DNA of 64,000 nt from Hydractinia symbiolongicarpus (lineage: Eukaryota; Cnidaria; Hydrozoa; Anthoathecata; Hydractiniidae): assembly GCF_029227915.1 (NCBI RefSeq), contig NC_079875.1:25306001-25370000 (forward strand). The letters run 5' to 3'. This document shows, piece after piece, positions 55,161 to 64,000 of the stretch (positions within the stretch are counted from its first letter, which is position 1; each line of letters begins with the position of its first letter). Both the position numbers and the translations under genes were made by a program. The notes under the pieces are model-generated. The model had not been told where the DNA came from. It searched no databases and saw only the letters and a program-made list of their open reading frames with translations.

Positions 55161-56159
55161 ATGGCTGACCAAGACAGAAGTGCTACTGGTGAAAAAGTGT
55201 ACAAACATAAAAATTTGAGCCTGCAAGAGGTTATAAATGCTGTACTTGATTCCTCAGAAGTGTTAAGCAGTGATGATGAGTGTTGGGAAGAAAGTTTTCT
55301 TGAAGAAACAAGCAGCGAAGACGAAGAAAATATTCCAATCCGCTTTGTTTCAGATACAAATGGGCCTTCAAAAGAAATCCTAGATTACTTAGACAAAGCT
55401 TTTCATTTATATATTGACAACTAGTACACTAGTCTTCAACTCATTAAAGATTTGAAAGATAGGAAAACATTTGCTTGCGGCACAATCCGAATAAACCGTG
55501 GCGAATTTCCAAAGGCATTCAAGGAGGCAAAACTTGAAGATCCTTGCTGTGCACTGGAAGAACAACAGAGATGTGTTTCTTATGTCCTCCATTCATGGAA
55601 ATCAGGAAAAAATTGTCCATCGTCATAAAGGGGATGTTTAAAAACGTGTCATGAACAAGGCGTATAATGACAATATGGGTGGTGTCGACAAATTCGATTA
55701 TCCTGTTATGGTTTGAATCGAAAAGCGAGAAAATGGTGGAAAAAAGTATTTTTCAGACTTTTTGAAATGGCCATATTGAATAGCATGATTTTATTTTTCA
55801 AAAAATTCCCTGAGTTCCAAACGAAACAACGGCAACATCATAAATATCGTGAAATGCTGATTCATCAATTGGTTCAGCCATTCCTGGACGAGAAACATGA
55901 AAGCCTTGTCGACAATGCAGGTCGCTCGAGCCACATAAAAACTGCATCAAAGGTTGATGTTCTGCCTTCTAGAAGATTGACTGGAAAGCAATATGCATCA
56001 AAGAAAAACCCAAGGAGAAAATGCTTTATGCGTGCTTACAAATTAGATGCACAGACTGGAAAGCGGAAAAACAAACATACAGTCAACTACTGTGTCAAAT
56101 GTGAAAAATATATCTGCGAAGACTGTTTTCAGGACTTTCACACTAAAAGTAACATCTAA
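55161..56159 (+). pseudogene. piggyBac transposase with a large internal deletion
   Basis: The first 88 residues form an intact N-terminus rich in Ser and acidic residues (SSDDECWEESFLEETSSEDE). Directly after the stop the sequence resumes far into the transposase: LIKDLKDRKTFACGTIRINR, VHWKNNRDVFLMSSIHGNQ, then NKAYNDNMGGVDKFD with the third catalytic Asp. The last block at 55713-56159 has the hydrophobic ILNSMILFFKKFPE region and the C-terminal Cys-rich finger NYCVKCEKYICEDCF. The central part with the first two catalytic Asp residues is missing. It is non-functional but still has a recognisable left end 200 bases upstream. Confidence 0.8.
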
Positions 56160-56284
56160 AGTAACATCTACTATTTTAATCTTTAAAGTGGTTATTTATT
56201 TTTTCTTATATAAAATATGGCTTTCTTTTAATAAGTAATGCAGAGTTATATTATTAGATGTAGACTTCTATAAGCTGCTGCTTA

Positions 56285-58261
56285 TGAGAGGTTCTTCGTA
56301 CATAAAACTGCCTAGCTGGATTTCCTTTAAAAAGGCTATCATCAACTCCACAATGAAGATGAAGAGTGCTTTAAATGGAGTGGCATAGCATCTTTGCACC
56401 ATGAAAAGATCGTGAAAGACGTGCAAAGGATATCCAAACTACGAGAGTTCAAAAATCACTACAACTGGCAGGATTTAGATTTTTTTACAAGTATCAAAAG
56501 TATATCCAAGTTTGAGAAGAACAACCCAGACATTGCTGTAAACGTGTTTTACGTGACGAAAAAGAGCATTAGTACCCTGCGATGATCCGGCTATAACATC
56601 ACATGTAGTAAACAGGTGAACCTACAGCTCATCAAAGAAGGTAAGAAGACGCACTACACCTCTGCTTAAAAACATCTTAAGATTGTTGAGTCGGTTGAAT
56701 TGTAAAAAACACCATCAAAAGCATTTCTGTCTGAACTGCCTCGCAGCATTTAACACGATAGAATTGAGAGACAAGCACTACAAATACTGCATAGATTACG
56801 ATGCAAAAGGAGAGTGAAAAAATGGTTGAAATACCAGGATGGTCAGATGCAGTTTAGGGTCCCATATACGCAGACTTCGTAAATCTAATTATCCGGGTTG
56901 AAGATCGTAGAGAGAGCAAGAACAAAAAGCTGAACAAGCATGAATCATCTGGATGGTGCACATATAGCAAATTTACTTACGTACCGAACCCACTAACGGT
57001 TTATCGCGGGAAAGATTGTGTTAAGCGATTGATTCGTGGACCATTTGGAATACGAGGTGAAGAGATTGTACGATGCGTTTCTTCAGCAATAAATGATAGA
57101 ACTTACAGAGGTGCTCAAGATAGAATACAATGAGGCTGCGGAATGTCATATCTGTATGAAACCATTCGTCTATCCTGTACAAAATCGAAAAGTTCGAGAT
57201 CACTGTCACTATATTGGTCTCTATCGAAGAGCAGCACATAACAACTGCAACCTGGCGTATAAGATTCCAAAACAAATCCTTATCATCTTCTACAACCTGA
57301 GTGGCTACGACGCGCATCTAAATTAGGAAAGAAATACACGGTTCTTCGATAAGGATAATATAACAACAACCAGTATGAATGGGCAATGATTGAAGGCTTA
57401 CCGATAGATAGCTTCAAATGGATTTCCGAGACGGAGAAGGTTGCAGTAAAAAAAAATCGCAAAGTTAGTAAAAAAAAAAAACAAGCATGGATACCTACTC
57501 CAGGTTGATATAGACTACCCTGAGAAGTCTCCGTCTTTAGGAAGACGATGGAAAATGTTAGAAATCATCGTCATCTTAAGCTTGTCACAAACCAAGAAAA
57601 TATTCAAAGCTTGTACCAAAGCCAAAATTCAAAGGTTGCATTTGTTTTAGCAAACATTTAATAGGTATAGAAATGAATAAAACGGAGATTAAAATGTTGT
57701 AGCTTGTGTAGTCGGTCAGGCGATTCTAGATACATCTAAGCTACTGATGTATGAATTGCATTATGACTATATACAACCGATATATGGTAGCAAGCTCCAA
57801 CTCTGTTATATGGATACTGACAGTTTCGTTTACCACATTCGTACGGAAGATTTCTACAAAGAAATTGCAGACGACGTTGAGAAACGCTTTGATACAAGTG
57901 GGTACAGTGAAGAAGATAATAGACCGCCTCCAATTGGAAAGAATAAAAAATTCGTTCGCTTGATGAAGGACGAAAATCATGACGCAGTTCATAGCACGGA
58001 GAGCAAAACTCTATACCTACAAAATTTTCACGAAAAATGGTGGTGATCGTAAAACGAAAGGTGTAAAGAAATGTATAACGGAGTAATCTATCACTTTCGA
58101 CGATTATATACAAGCAATGGTTGGATATGGGTGCTCATCCAGGAGAAAAATCATTAAGTCTACACTCCAAAGGTGAACAAACTAGCCCTAAATCGCGCTG
58201 ATGATAAAAGGCTTGTCCAGACTCCAACACTAGCTCGTGGGCACTATGCTGTTAAAAAATA
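56285..58261 (+). pseudogene. decayed second family B DNA polymerase (virus-like)
   Basis: Fragments in one direction match the intact polymerase at 1579-5856 in order: NEDEECFKW and the block at 56394-56585; LVYRGKDC-type sequence near 57.0 kb; the HNH block ECHICMKPF and RDHCHYIGLYRRAAH (57093-57326) running into FYNLSGYDAH (exonuclease II); a short GYQYEWAM-like remnant near 57.37 kb; and the catalytic CYMDTDSFVYHI block at 57747-58046, with a LARGHY end near 58.25 kb. At least five stops or frameshifts and large internal losses are present. It differs from the intact copy throughout, so it is a separate, older insertion. Confidence 0.8.
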
Positions 58262-58271
58262 GTGAAACAAA

Positions 58272-58448
58272 ATGGACACACATGTGATGCAAACTTGTCT
58301 AAGTATATCTTGCACATGCGCATTCGCTCTACCTTACGTGTTGCTCTTACTCTGTTTTCTAAAATATAGGCCAATAATAAACAGAATGAAAGAGATTGCT
58401 AAAATAATCGATGACATTTCATGCAAGTGGATACTCTCACAGAAGTAA
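58272..58448 (+). CDS. small membrane protein next to the decayed polymerase
   Basis: A 58-residue ORF starting 11 bases after the polymerase remnant. Residues about 10-30 are hydrophobic (CTCAFALPYVLLLLCFLKY), followed by a charged helix NRMKEIAKIIDDI. It looks like a small virus-like membrane protein, with no family recognised. The close spacing suggests it belonged to the same element. Confidence 0.45.
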   Translation: MDTHVMQTCLSISCTCAFALPYVLLLLCFLKYRPIINRMKEIAKIIDDISCKWILSQK

Positions 58449-58478
58449 ACGTAAAGTCTTAGAAGAAGCTCTGCGAAA

Positions 58479-58887
58479 ATGAAAAGGGCATATTTAACCA
58501 AAGAAATGTACTGGGGGGTTTGTAGACAGGGCACCGGGTGAAGCAATCGCAAAAGCATATACTGAGTATGCTCAACGCGAGATCAACGAAAAGGGGCAAA
58601 AAACGGCACTAGCTCTATCTTCACATGCAATCTCCCTGTATGCAAATGTTGTAGAAAATGTCTTTCAACTCGGTAGTGTTGAAGCTCTGAGGCAAGATAT
58701 TGAGCAGAAACCAATCATTAAGGGTAGTATGGCAGGTCTAGAAAGTCTTGTGTACTCTGCCCTTGGTAAATTTTTATCGTCCCTTCTGGTTGCTGCACAC
58801 ACAGTGAAGCATGTGTCCAAGAAAAAGGAAGATGTTAAGCAGTTAGATGTAGAAGACACGCATGTGATGCAAGAAGATGGGGAATAA
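58479..58887 (+). pseudogene. virus-like ORF with one frameshift in a G run
   Basis: The ATG at 58479 opens a frame that runs out soon after a run of six G at 58513-58518. In the next frame the reading continues openly for about 120 residues to a stop at 58885-58887. The long part is helical in character, with AYTEYAQREINEKGQK, LSSHAISLYANVVENVF and an LGKFLSSLLVAAHTV stretch, then a charged end. No family recognised. It could be a capsid-associated or membrane-active protein, but that is a guess. Its preservation contrasts with the ruined polymerase. Confidence 0.45.
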
Positions 58888-58960
58888 ACTTAAAATTATC
58901 TATATAAGAATCTATAAGAATACAACAATACAACGATAGGAGTGAATTTTATAGAGGTAA

Positions 58961-59302
58961 ATGAAAAAAATGAAGGCTGATTTGCTGCTGGTAAGAAACT
59001 TGCTGAATGGAAACGTAAGAATAAGGAGAACTTACGAAAGAACCAGAGCAAAATTACTTCATCAAGTGATCAACCTAAGTCAAGTTCAAGCATCCCTAAT
59101 GTGTATTAGTTATGTAATAGGAGCGGGATTTTGCGTACTGGCGATAGGCATCTGGTATGCGCGAGGTTTCGTACGTTTACGCTCGCCAGCAAATGTAGAA
59201 GGAGCGACAGCTTCCGCATTCGCTCCTTCTCCAAAGTCTCTCGAAAAACCGATTCCTAATTTCATCAACAGTAAGCACCTGTATCAAATGCCGAAGATTT
59301 AA
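58961..59302 (+). CDS. predicted single-pass membrane protein, virus-like
   Basis: A 113-residue ORF with a hydrophobic segment near residues 46-68 (MCISYVIGAGFCVLAIGIW), then a basic and a proline-containing tail. In the first half another frame is also open and looks more protein-like (KLAEWKRKNKENLRKN, then QPKSSSSIPNVY and a stop), so an old frameshift may join the two. No family recognised. Confidence 0.4.
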   Translation: MKKMKADLLLVRNLLNGNVRIRRTYERTRAKLLHQVINLSQVQASLMCISYVIGAGFCVLAIGIWYARGFVRLRSPANVEGATASAFAPSPKSLEKPIPNFINSKHLYQMPKI

Positions 59303-59404
59303 GCATATTCAAAATGATGTAAAAGTATATAATAAAAAGACTTTTGTCAGACTTGTCCAAATTGACTTAAACTTATTCAGAGCTATATAGTACTATGCTG
59401 TGAA

Positions 59405-59545
59405 AGAATGTAAGGCGTCACATGCGTCACATCAAAATTTCTAAATGAATGGTATATAGATCTTAAAAAAATGTTGTGACGCATATGACGCATACATTTT
59501 ACAGTTAAACCCATGCAAAATCCGAGTGACGCAAAACGCATAAAT
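59405..59545. repeat. cluster of TGACGC words
   Basis: At least five TGACGC/GCGTCA copies in 140 bases, including GGCGTCACATGCGTCACAT and GTGACGCATATGACGCATA. They resemble CRE/AP-1-type half sites. It could be a regulatory cluster or a decayed repeat. Confidence 0.35.
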
Positions 59546-59549
59546 TTTT

Positions 59550-61330
59550 TTGGCACAAGTGCGTTAAATTAATACCCATAAAAATCAGTAACAATAACGT
59601 ATTCACCTAACTACAATTGTACACGGAATATTATAATGTCTTTCGATTATCGGAAACTGCCCATTTGCCTCGTCATCTATTGCTTTAGCAATTCTATTGT
59701 TTTCAATTTTAGCATGGCACAAAAAACAACGCTGTTACATACATCAAAACATATATATAGTATCCCACCTTTAGAATTAATCTAAAAATTAAGTCAAAAA
59801 AATTACTGCAAAAAATAGCCTAAAGTCTAAAATTTCAGAGACAATCTCGGTCAAAATATATTGGCAGAAAGCTACAAAAAGTGCAGTATAATCCTTTCCT
59901 ACCCGGTCTCCCTCATTATCAATGTTTGGAAACGTGTTAGCACAACTTTTGAACATTGATACTGGGGGAAAGGGGGCTTTGTACTTATATCGCTTTTGCT
60001 ACACATGAAAAAAGAGTTTACTTTAATATTTTCTGTAAACTGGCGAGGGAAATCTAAATGACGGTAGTTACCAAAACAAACAGGGATGATAAAAATTTTG
60101 AAAGAAAAGTAATCTTCACAAATTTAATTTGTACACTTTAGAAATGTAATAGTTGTTTTTATATCCATAATTCTACCAATAGTCGACAATTCGACGATTT
60201 TAAATATAGTAAATAGGATACTATTTGTGAAATAAATGTCTATTATAACCCTGATTAATAATAAAGCACTATTTCAGATACAGTGGCATACGCGAAACAA
60301 CTCGAATCCGGTGTGATGAAACTTTCCTGAAAAAAGCCGCCGCCACGACGAAAGGGTAAACCAACATATCACACTACTCCGTATGTGTGATTTAAAAATT
60401 GGTGAAAGAATCCAAATTTTGCGGGACTTAATTTTCGCGAATTACAAAGTTACCAATAATTATTGTGGGGATTAATTTTCCCCAAATTGGCAAAATCTTG
60501 CCAAAATTAATTTCTACAAACAATAATATCCTTCAGGCATAAGTTTAATGCGGTGTAGAAAAGCCATTAAAAGTTGGGAAGGGGGCGGATTAATTTACAG
60601 GCCTTAAAAAAGGGTTAACGATGACATTTACTGTATCACTTTGAAAAGAAAAATGTTCATGTTTTTGTATAAAACTTACAAAACTTTTAAGGCGTTCTAA
60701 TAGTTATTTGATTAGTTGTTAATTTCTGTGTAGCATTGGTTATTTTTTAGCAGACTGTCTCTTTTATTAATCGATTTTCTTAATATTTTTTTGTTATTTT
60801 ATGAGACTAGATTCTATTCACATCTTCCTAACAATAACTTAGAACAGAAAAAACAACAGTATTGGAGTAACTTGTTGTATTTGTTGGTATTGGTTATATT
60901 GGTGCAGTGGTACATCGCATGGGATATTTTAAAAAAACATTTTTCATATTCATCACAGATTTTTGCACTTGACATCGACCGACTTGTGACCAGCAACTTG
61001 ATTAAAAACTTTTTCGGTATCCACAGCCAAATGTGGATTGCATCTTTTGTGCGTATTTTTCAAAAAAGAAAACTGTGAAGCTGGTCATTTTAGAGTTGTC
61101 GATGTCCGTCTGTTCTTCTTCAGGCCAACATTTTCTTGATTACTTGCGCCGATGAGGTACATAAAACAAAAATTGCATCAATTATTTTTAATGACAGTTA
61201 AAGTTTGCGATGCTTTCCACGCGACCAAAGACCGAGCCTTTCTGAAAAGAAACTTCGTTCCCGACTTATCGCAGAACGTCGGAAACAGCGCATAGTAACT
61301 CAGTGTTTCTGTTCCACCTGTATGTGTAGA
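59550..61330. other. unassigned spacer
   Basis: No gene recognised. A stretch ending TTAACGATGACATTTACTGTA at about 60635 resembles the inverse of a pogo-type end (TACAGTAAATGTCAT) and may be the right end of a small MITE starting near 60.28 kb. Confidence 0.3.
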
Positions 61331-61335
61331 TTTTA

Positions 61336-61741
61336 GGGGCTGTTCATATGGGAAATATTTTCTCGGGAACCGTGTAAATGTTTCAGCATGATATCAAGTC
61401 GAGATCAGCAAAATTTAGTTGCGTTCAGATGAGAAAAAACATTTATCCGCTTACCAAGATCTCGGGGGCGCATGATCGAGATCTCGGTAAGCGGGTAATG
61501 CATTTTCCCATATGAACATAAGTTTCCTCGGTAGGCGAGATAAATTTATGTCGATTCGGCATAGTTTTCAAAAATAAACAATAGATTCTTATCACGATAA
61601 ACAATAGAAATTATCACATGGTATTTTCTCACTCGAAGAAAAGTTTTCTCGCCCATGTCATATAAGCAGAAAGTTAAAATTATATCATGCGTAATTATTC
61701 CCCCCTCCTAACTAAGGAATTATCCCCATAAGAACAGCCCC
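61336..61741. mobile_element. Harbinger-type MITE with TTA target duplication
   Basis: Inverted ends GGGGCTGTTCATATGGGA and GGGGCTGTTCTTATGGGG (inverse of the right end), 406 bases long, with TTA at 61333-61335 and 61742-61744. An inner inverted pair CCGCTTACC.AGATCTCGG / CCGAGATCTCGGTAAGCGG lies at about 61.45-61.50 kb. No coding capacity. The 3-bp TTA duplication and G-rich ends fit the PIF/Harbinger group. Confidence 0.7.
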
Positions 61742-62158
61742 TTACAAATTAAAATTTTAAAGAAACGTTCCCAAAACCAATCTCGTTAAAACTTAATTTA
61801 CGCCAAATTTTTCAAATTTCTTTCGCCACTTTTTCTCTGAGTAAAGTATAATCTATTTAAAAGACCATGCTGGTACTTTTTCAAATCTTTAACCCTTGAC
61901 AAAATCCAGCCTAAATGTTTTATATACAGGTTCTTAAAACACTTAAGTAGCAGTTTATTTACTTGCATAAAAGAACTATTGCATGGTAATTTTAAAACGG
62001 CCCTCTTTATAGAACACAATTTGTACTGTTAAATAAATGATACATATTAGTAGTGCATGCAAACTCTACATAACTATGTAAGGATTTATAGTGAATATTA
62101 GGGTAAATGATTTACAGTTCAGTATTAATTTACTGCTTTCATAGCATAATAAAACCCA

Positions 62159-62362
<204 letters not shown>

Positions 62363-62389
62363 GGTAAGGTTAAAAAGTAAATACGACTT

Positions 62390-62434
62390 GTATACAACTT
62401 AAAGTTTCACGCATCATGCGATCATCAGGTATAC
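62390..62434 (-). ncRNA. minimal hammerhead ribozyme in the Penelope-like tail
   Basis: On the minus strand: GTATAC (stem I), then the conserved CTGATGA, then stem II with CGCA/TGCG, then GAAA, then C-TTTAA-G-T as a two-pair stem III, then the T after which cleavage would occur, then GTATAC closing stem I. All core positions of the hammerhead are present. The very short stem III is typical of hammerheads known in Penelope-like elements, which often work as dimers. The predicted cut is on the 3' side of GTT. Confidence 0.7.
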
Positions 62435-62517
62435 ATATAAAGTATAAAAAACTTTTACAAACGTTTTATATAAACTGCTAGTAATCACTTTAAATGTACC
62501 ATATCAAGATAATTATC

Positions 62518-63880
62518 TTAACCATTGTAATTCAATAAAAACTTTCTTTCGTGCAAACACTTAGACAGCAATTCAGATCTTTTATTTAAAAGGTGTGGGT
62601 GCTTTGACGTCAATATTTCAAACTTTTCGACCAAGCATAGGGCGCACCGCTTTGTGATGTTGGTGTAGGGGGCCACCCTTTTTTTTACAGACCACTTCAG
62701 GGTGTATGGTGCTTTTTCGTCCTTGAGCTCCCAAATGTACTTGGCAAGTGTCGTTTTCGCAAGGTGTCTGTGCTGAAAGGATGATTTGTGGACGCCATAA
62801 CGCAACTTAAACTTTCCACTGGCTAGGCCAATGTACAGTTTGGTTGGTTTTTCTGGGCTCGCTACTTCGCAATTATAAACCACGTCTTCGACTTTGCAGT
62901 TTCCTGGCAAAGGACAGTTTGGTTTGTTGCTCCTCTGGCAGTTGCAGCCTGCCTCCTTAGGTTTTGTTTTGCCGACGTTTGCATTGTGGCTTTTGACGAT
63001 TCGCTCGAAGTTTCGCGTGCAGGAATAGCTCACTTTCACATTGTTCCTGTTCAGGATCTTGTGCAGAGCGCTGTTTTTTCCGAAGTGTTTGTCGATGAGC
63101 TTCAGGAACACTTGGGCGACTTTCGTTTCAACGTTCTTGTTATATGGTGGGTTGAACCATATGATGTTTCTCGAACGGTTTCGGCTAGCTTTTGGCACGT
63201 TCTTCTTGTACGCTAGTTTGTCGGTGTACCCGCTTTGCTTTAGCGCATCTTCGTATTCAGGTTTGGTTTCGTTGAACACGGTTTCGTTGGAGGAGTTCTG
63301 CGCAAGACGCTCGGCTATCGATTGTGGCAGTTGCTTTAGGATGTTGGGTGGGTGGTTCGACGACGTGTGCACGTAAAGGATTTTGTCGTTGGGCTTCTTG
63401 TATGGCCGAAACACTTTCTCGGTGAGGTTGAGTGTAACGTCCAAGAAGTCAACTTCCTTTAGGTTTGCTTCAATTTCGATACTGAAACCGAAACTCTTGA
63501 AGGTTTTCACGATCTCCTTTCGCATTCGGTCTGTTCTTTGAGCATTGAAACCGCGAAGCACAATCAGCCCATCGTCTCGGTACAGCCCAGCGTTCTCTTT
63601 CGGAAGTATCGTCGTTAGTTTTGACAATATGAAGGTTCCGACTAACTCACATATTTCGGCGCCGTCGAAACTTCCCATCGTGACGTCGAACAAACTTTCA
63701 GTTGCTTTTTTACGCCATGCTTCTCCGCTGTTGAAAAGGAGGGATTTGCGGCAGTGCTTTATTACACGCACCTCTTCATCGCTGATGGTTGTTTTTTGCT
63801 TTGCGAACTCGATTGCTTTGTCCAAGGTGTCGCTCGTAATGGAAGGATAGAATTCCTTTATGTCCAGCTGGAGGACGAAA
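62518..63880 (-). CDS. Penelope-like retroelement protein, 5'-truncated
   Basis: The open frame runs on the minus strand from the right. It starts in reverse transcriptase motif A (VLQLDIKEFYPSITSDT at about 63880-63830) and continues through 435 residues after the first possible start. The catalytic YRDDG is near 63565. The C-terminal half has a Cys/His-rich part CNCQRSNKPNCPLPGNC and a GIY-YIG-like nuclease (VYNCEV, then LYIGLASGKFKLRYGVHKSSF-like residues). Reverse transcriptase plus C-terminal GIY-YIG is the mark of Penelope-like elements. The N-terminal third is missing at a junction with an inverted copy at 63873. The frame from motif A to the stop is intact. Confidence 0.8.
62595..62722 (-). 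repeat. left arm of the Penelope inverted repeat
   Basis: This part codes for the end of the GIY-YIG domain. It is repeated in inverted orientation at 63873-64000 with about one mismatch in 128 bases. Confidence 0.9.
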
Positions 63881-64000
63881 AAACACCATACACCCTGAAG
63901 TGGTCTGTAAAAAAAAGGGTGGCCCCCTACACCAACATCACAAAGCGGTGCGCCCTATGCTTGGTCGAAAAGTTTGAAATATTGACGTCAAAGCACCCAC
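63873..64000 (+). repeat. right arm: inverted partial copy of the Penelope element
   Basis: The plus strand here codes for DEKTPYTLKWSVKKRVAPYT, then NITKRCALCLVEKFEILTSKHP, the same part as 62595-62722 on the minus strand. It runs off the window. Near identity means the two arms arose together or recently. Confidence 0.9.

Noticed and set aside
58665-58859. Minus-strand ORF of 64 residues
   Set aside because: It is a shadow of the better plus-strand frame at 58479-58887.

Overview
The window is AT-rich animal DNA with short exons, long introns and dense, mostly broken transposable elements. The mix of elements (Ginger-like, pogo, hAT, piggyBac, Penelope-like, non-LTR, and protein-primed DNA polymerase elements) fits an invertebrate metazoan, most likely a cnidarian and possibly a hydrozoan. 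This assignment is inferred from element content and protein resemblance, not from a search.

Region 1 (1-5.96 kb) is visibly richer in G+C and holds a virus-like or Polinton/adintovirus-like gene block: a small SAP-domain protein, a SAP-RING protein, and an intact 1425-residue family B DNA polymerase with a SAP N-terminus, an HNH (endonuclease VII-like) module, and all exonuclease and polymerase motifs seen. The second and third genes share a duplicated upstream module. The first two are each followed by the same hairpin.

Region 2 (6.27-23.8 kb) holds, on the minus strand, what looks like one multi-exon host gene, reconstructed from splice sites and reading phase. Its apparent product has a fibronectin-III-like ectodomain end, one transmembrane helix, then an SH3 domain, SH2-like units, a second SH3-like domain, another SH2 domain, and an acidic tyrosine-rich tail. 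A membrane protein with repeated cytosolic SH3/SH2 modules is unusual. Several SH2-like units lack the usual phosphotyrosine-binding arginine, and one SH2 exon carries two in-frame stops. This is the most interesting system in the window.

Region 3 (26.9-50 kb) is a graveyard of elements: a Ginger1-like integrase plus ULP protease remnant, an unclassified element, a DUF4371/hAT transposase, a pogo element with terminal inverted repeats, tandem repeat arrays, tRNA-derived SINEs, MITEs and a very long (ATT)n tract. Region 4 (50.4-54.5 kb) has a broken non-LTR retrotransposon and part of a SET-domain gene, both on the minus strand.

Region 5 (54.9-59.3 kb) has an internally deleted piggyBac element directly followed by a decayed second polymerase of the Region 1 type, with three small virus-like ORFs after it. 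Region 6 (61.3-64 kb) has a Harbinger-type MITE, an (AT)n tract, and a truncated Penelope-like retroelement on the minus strand with a recognisable minimal hammerhead ribozyme in its tail and an inverted partial copy of itself.
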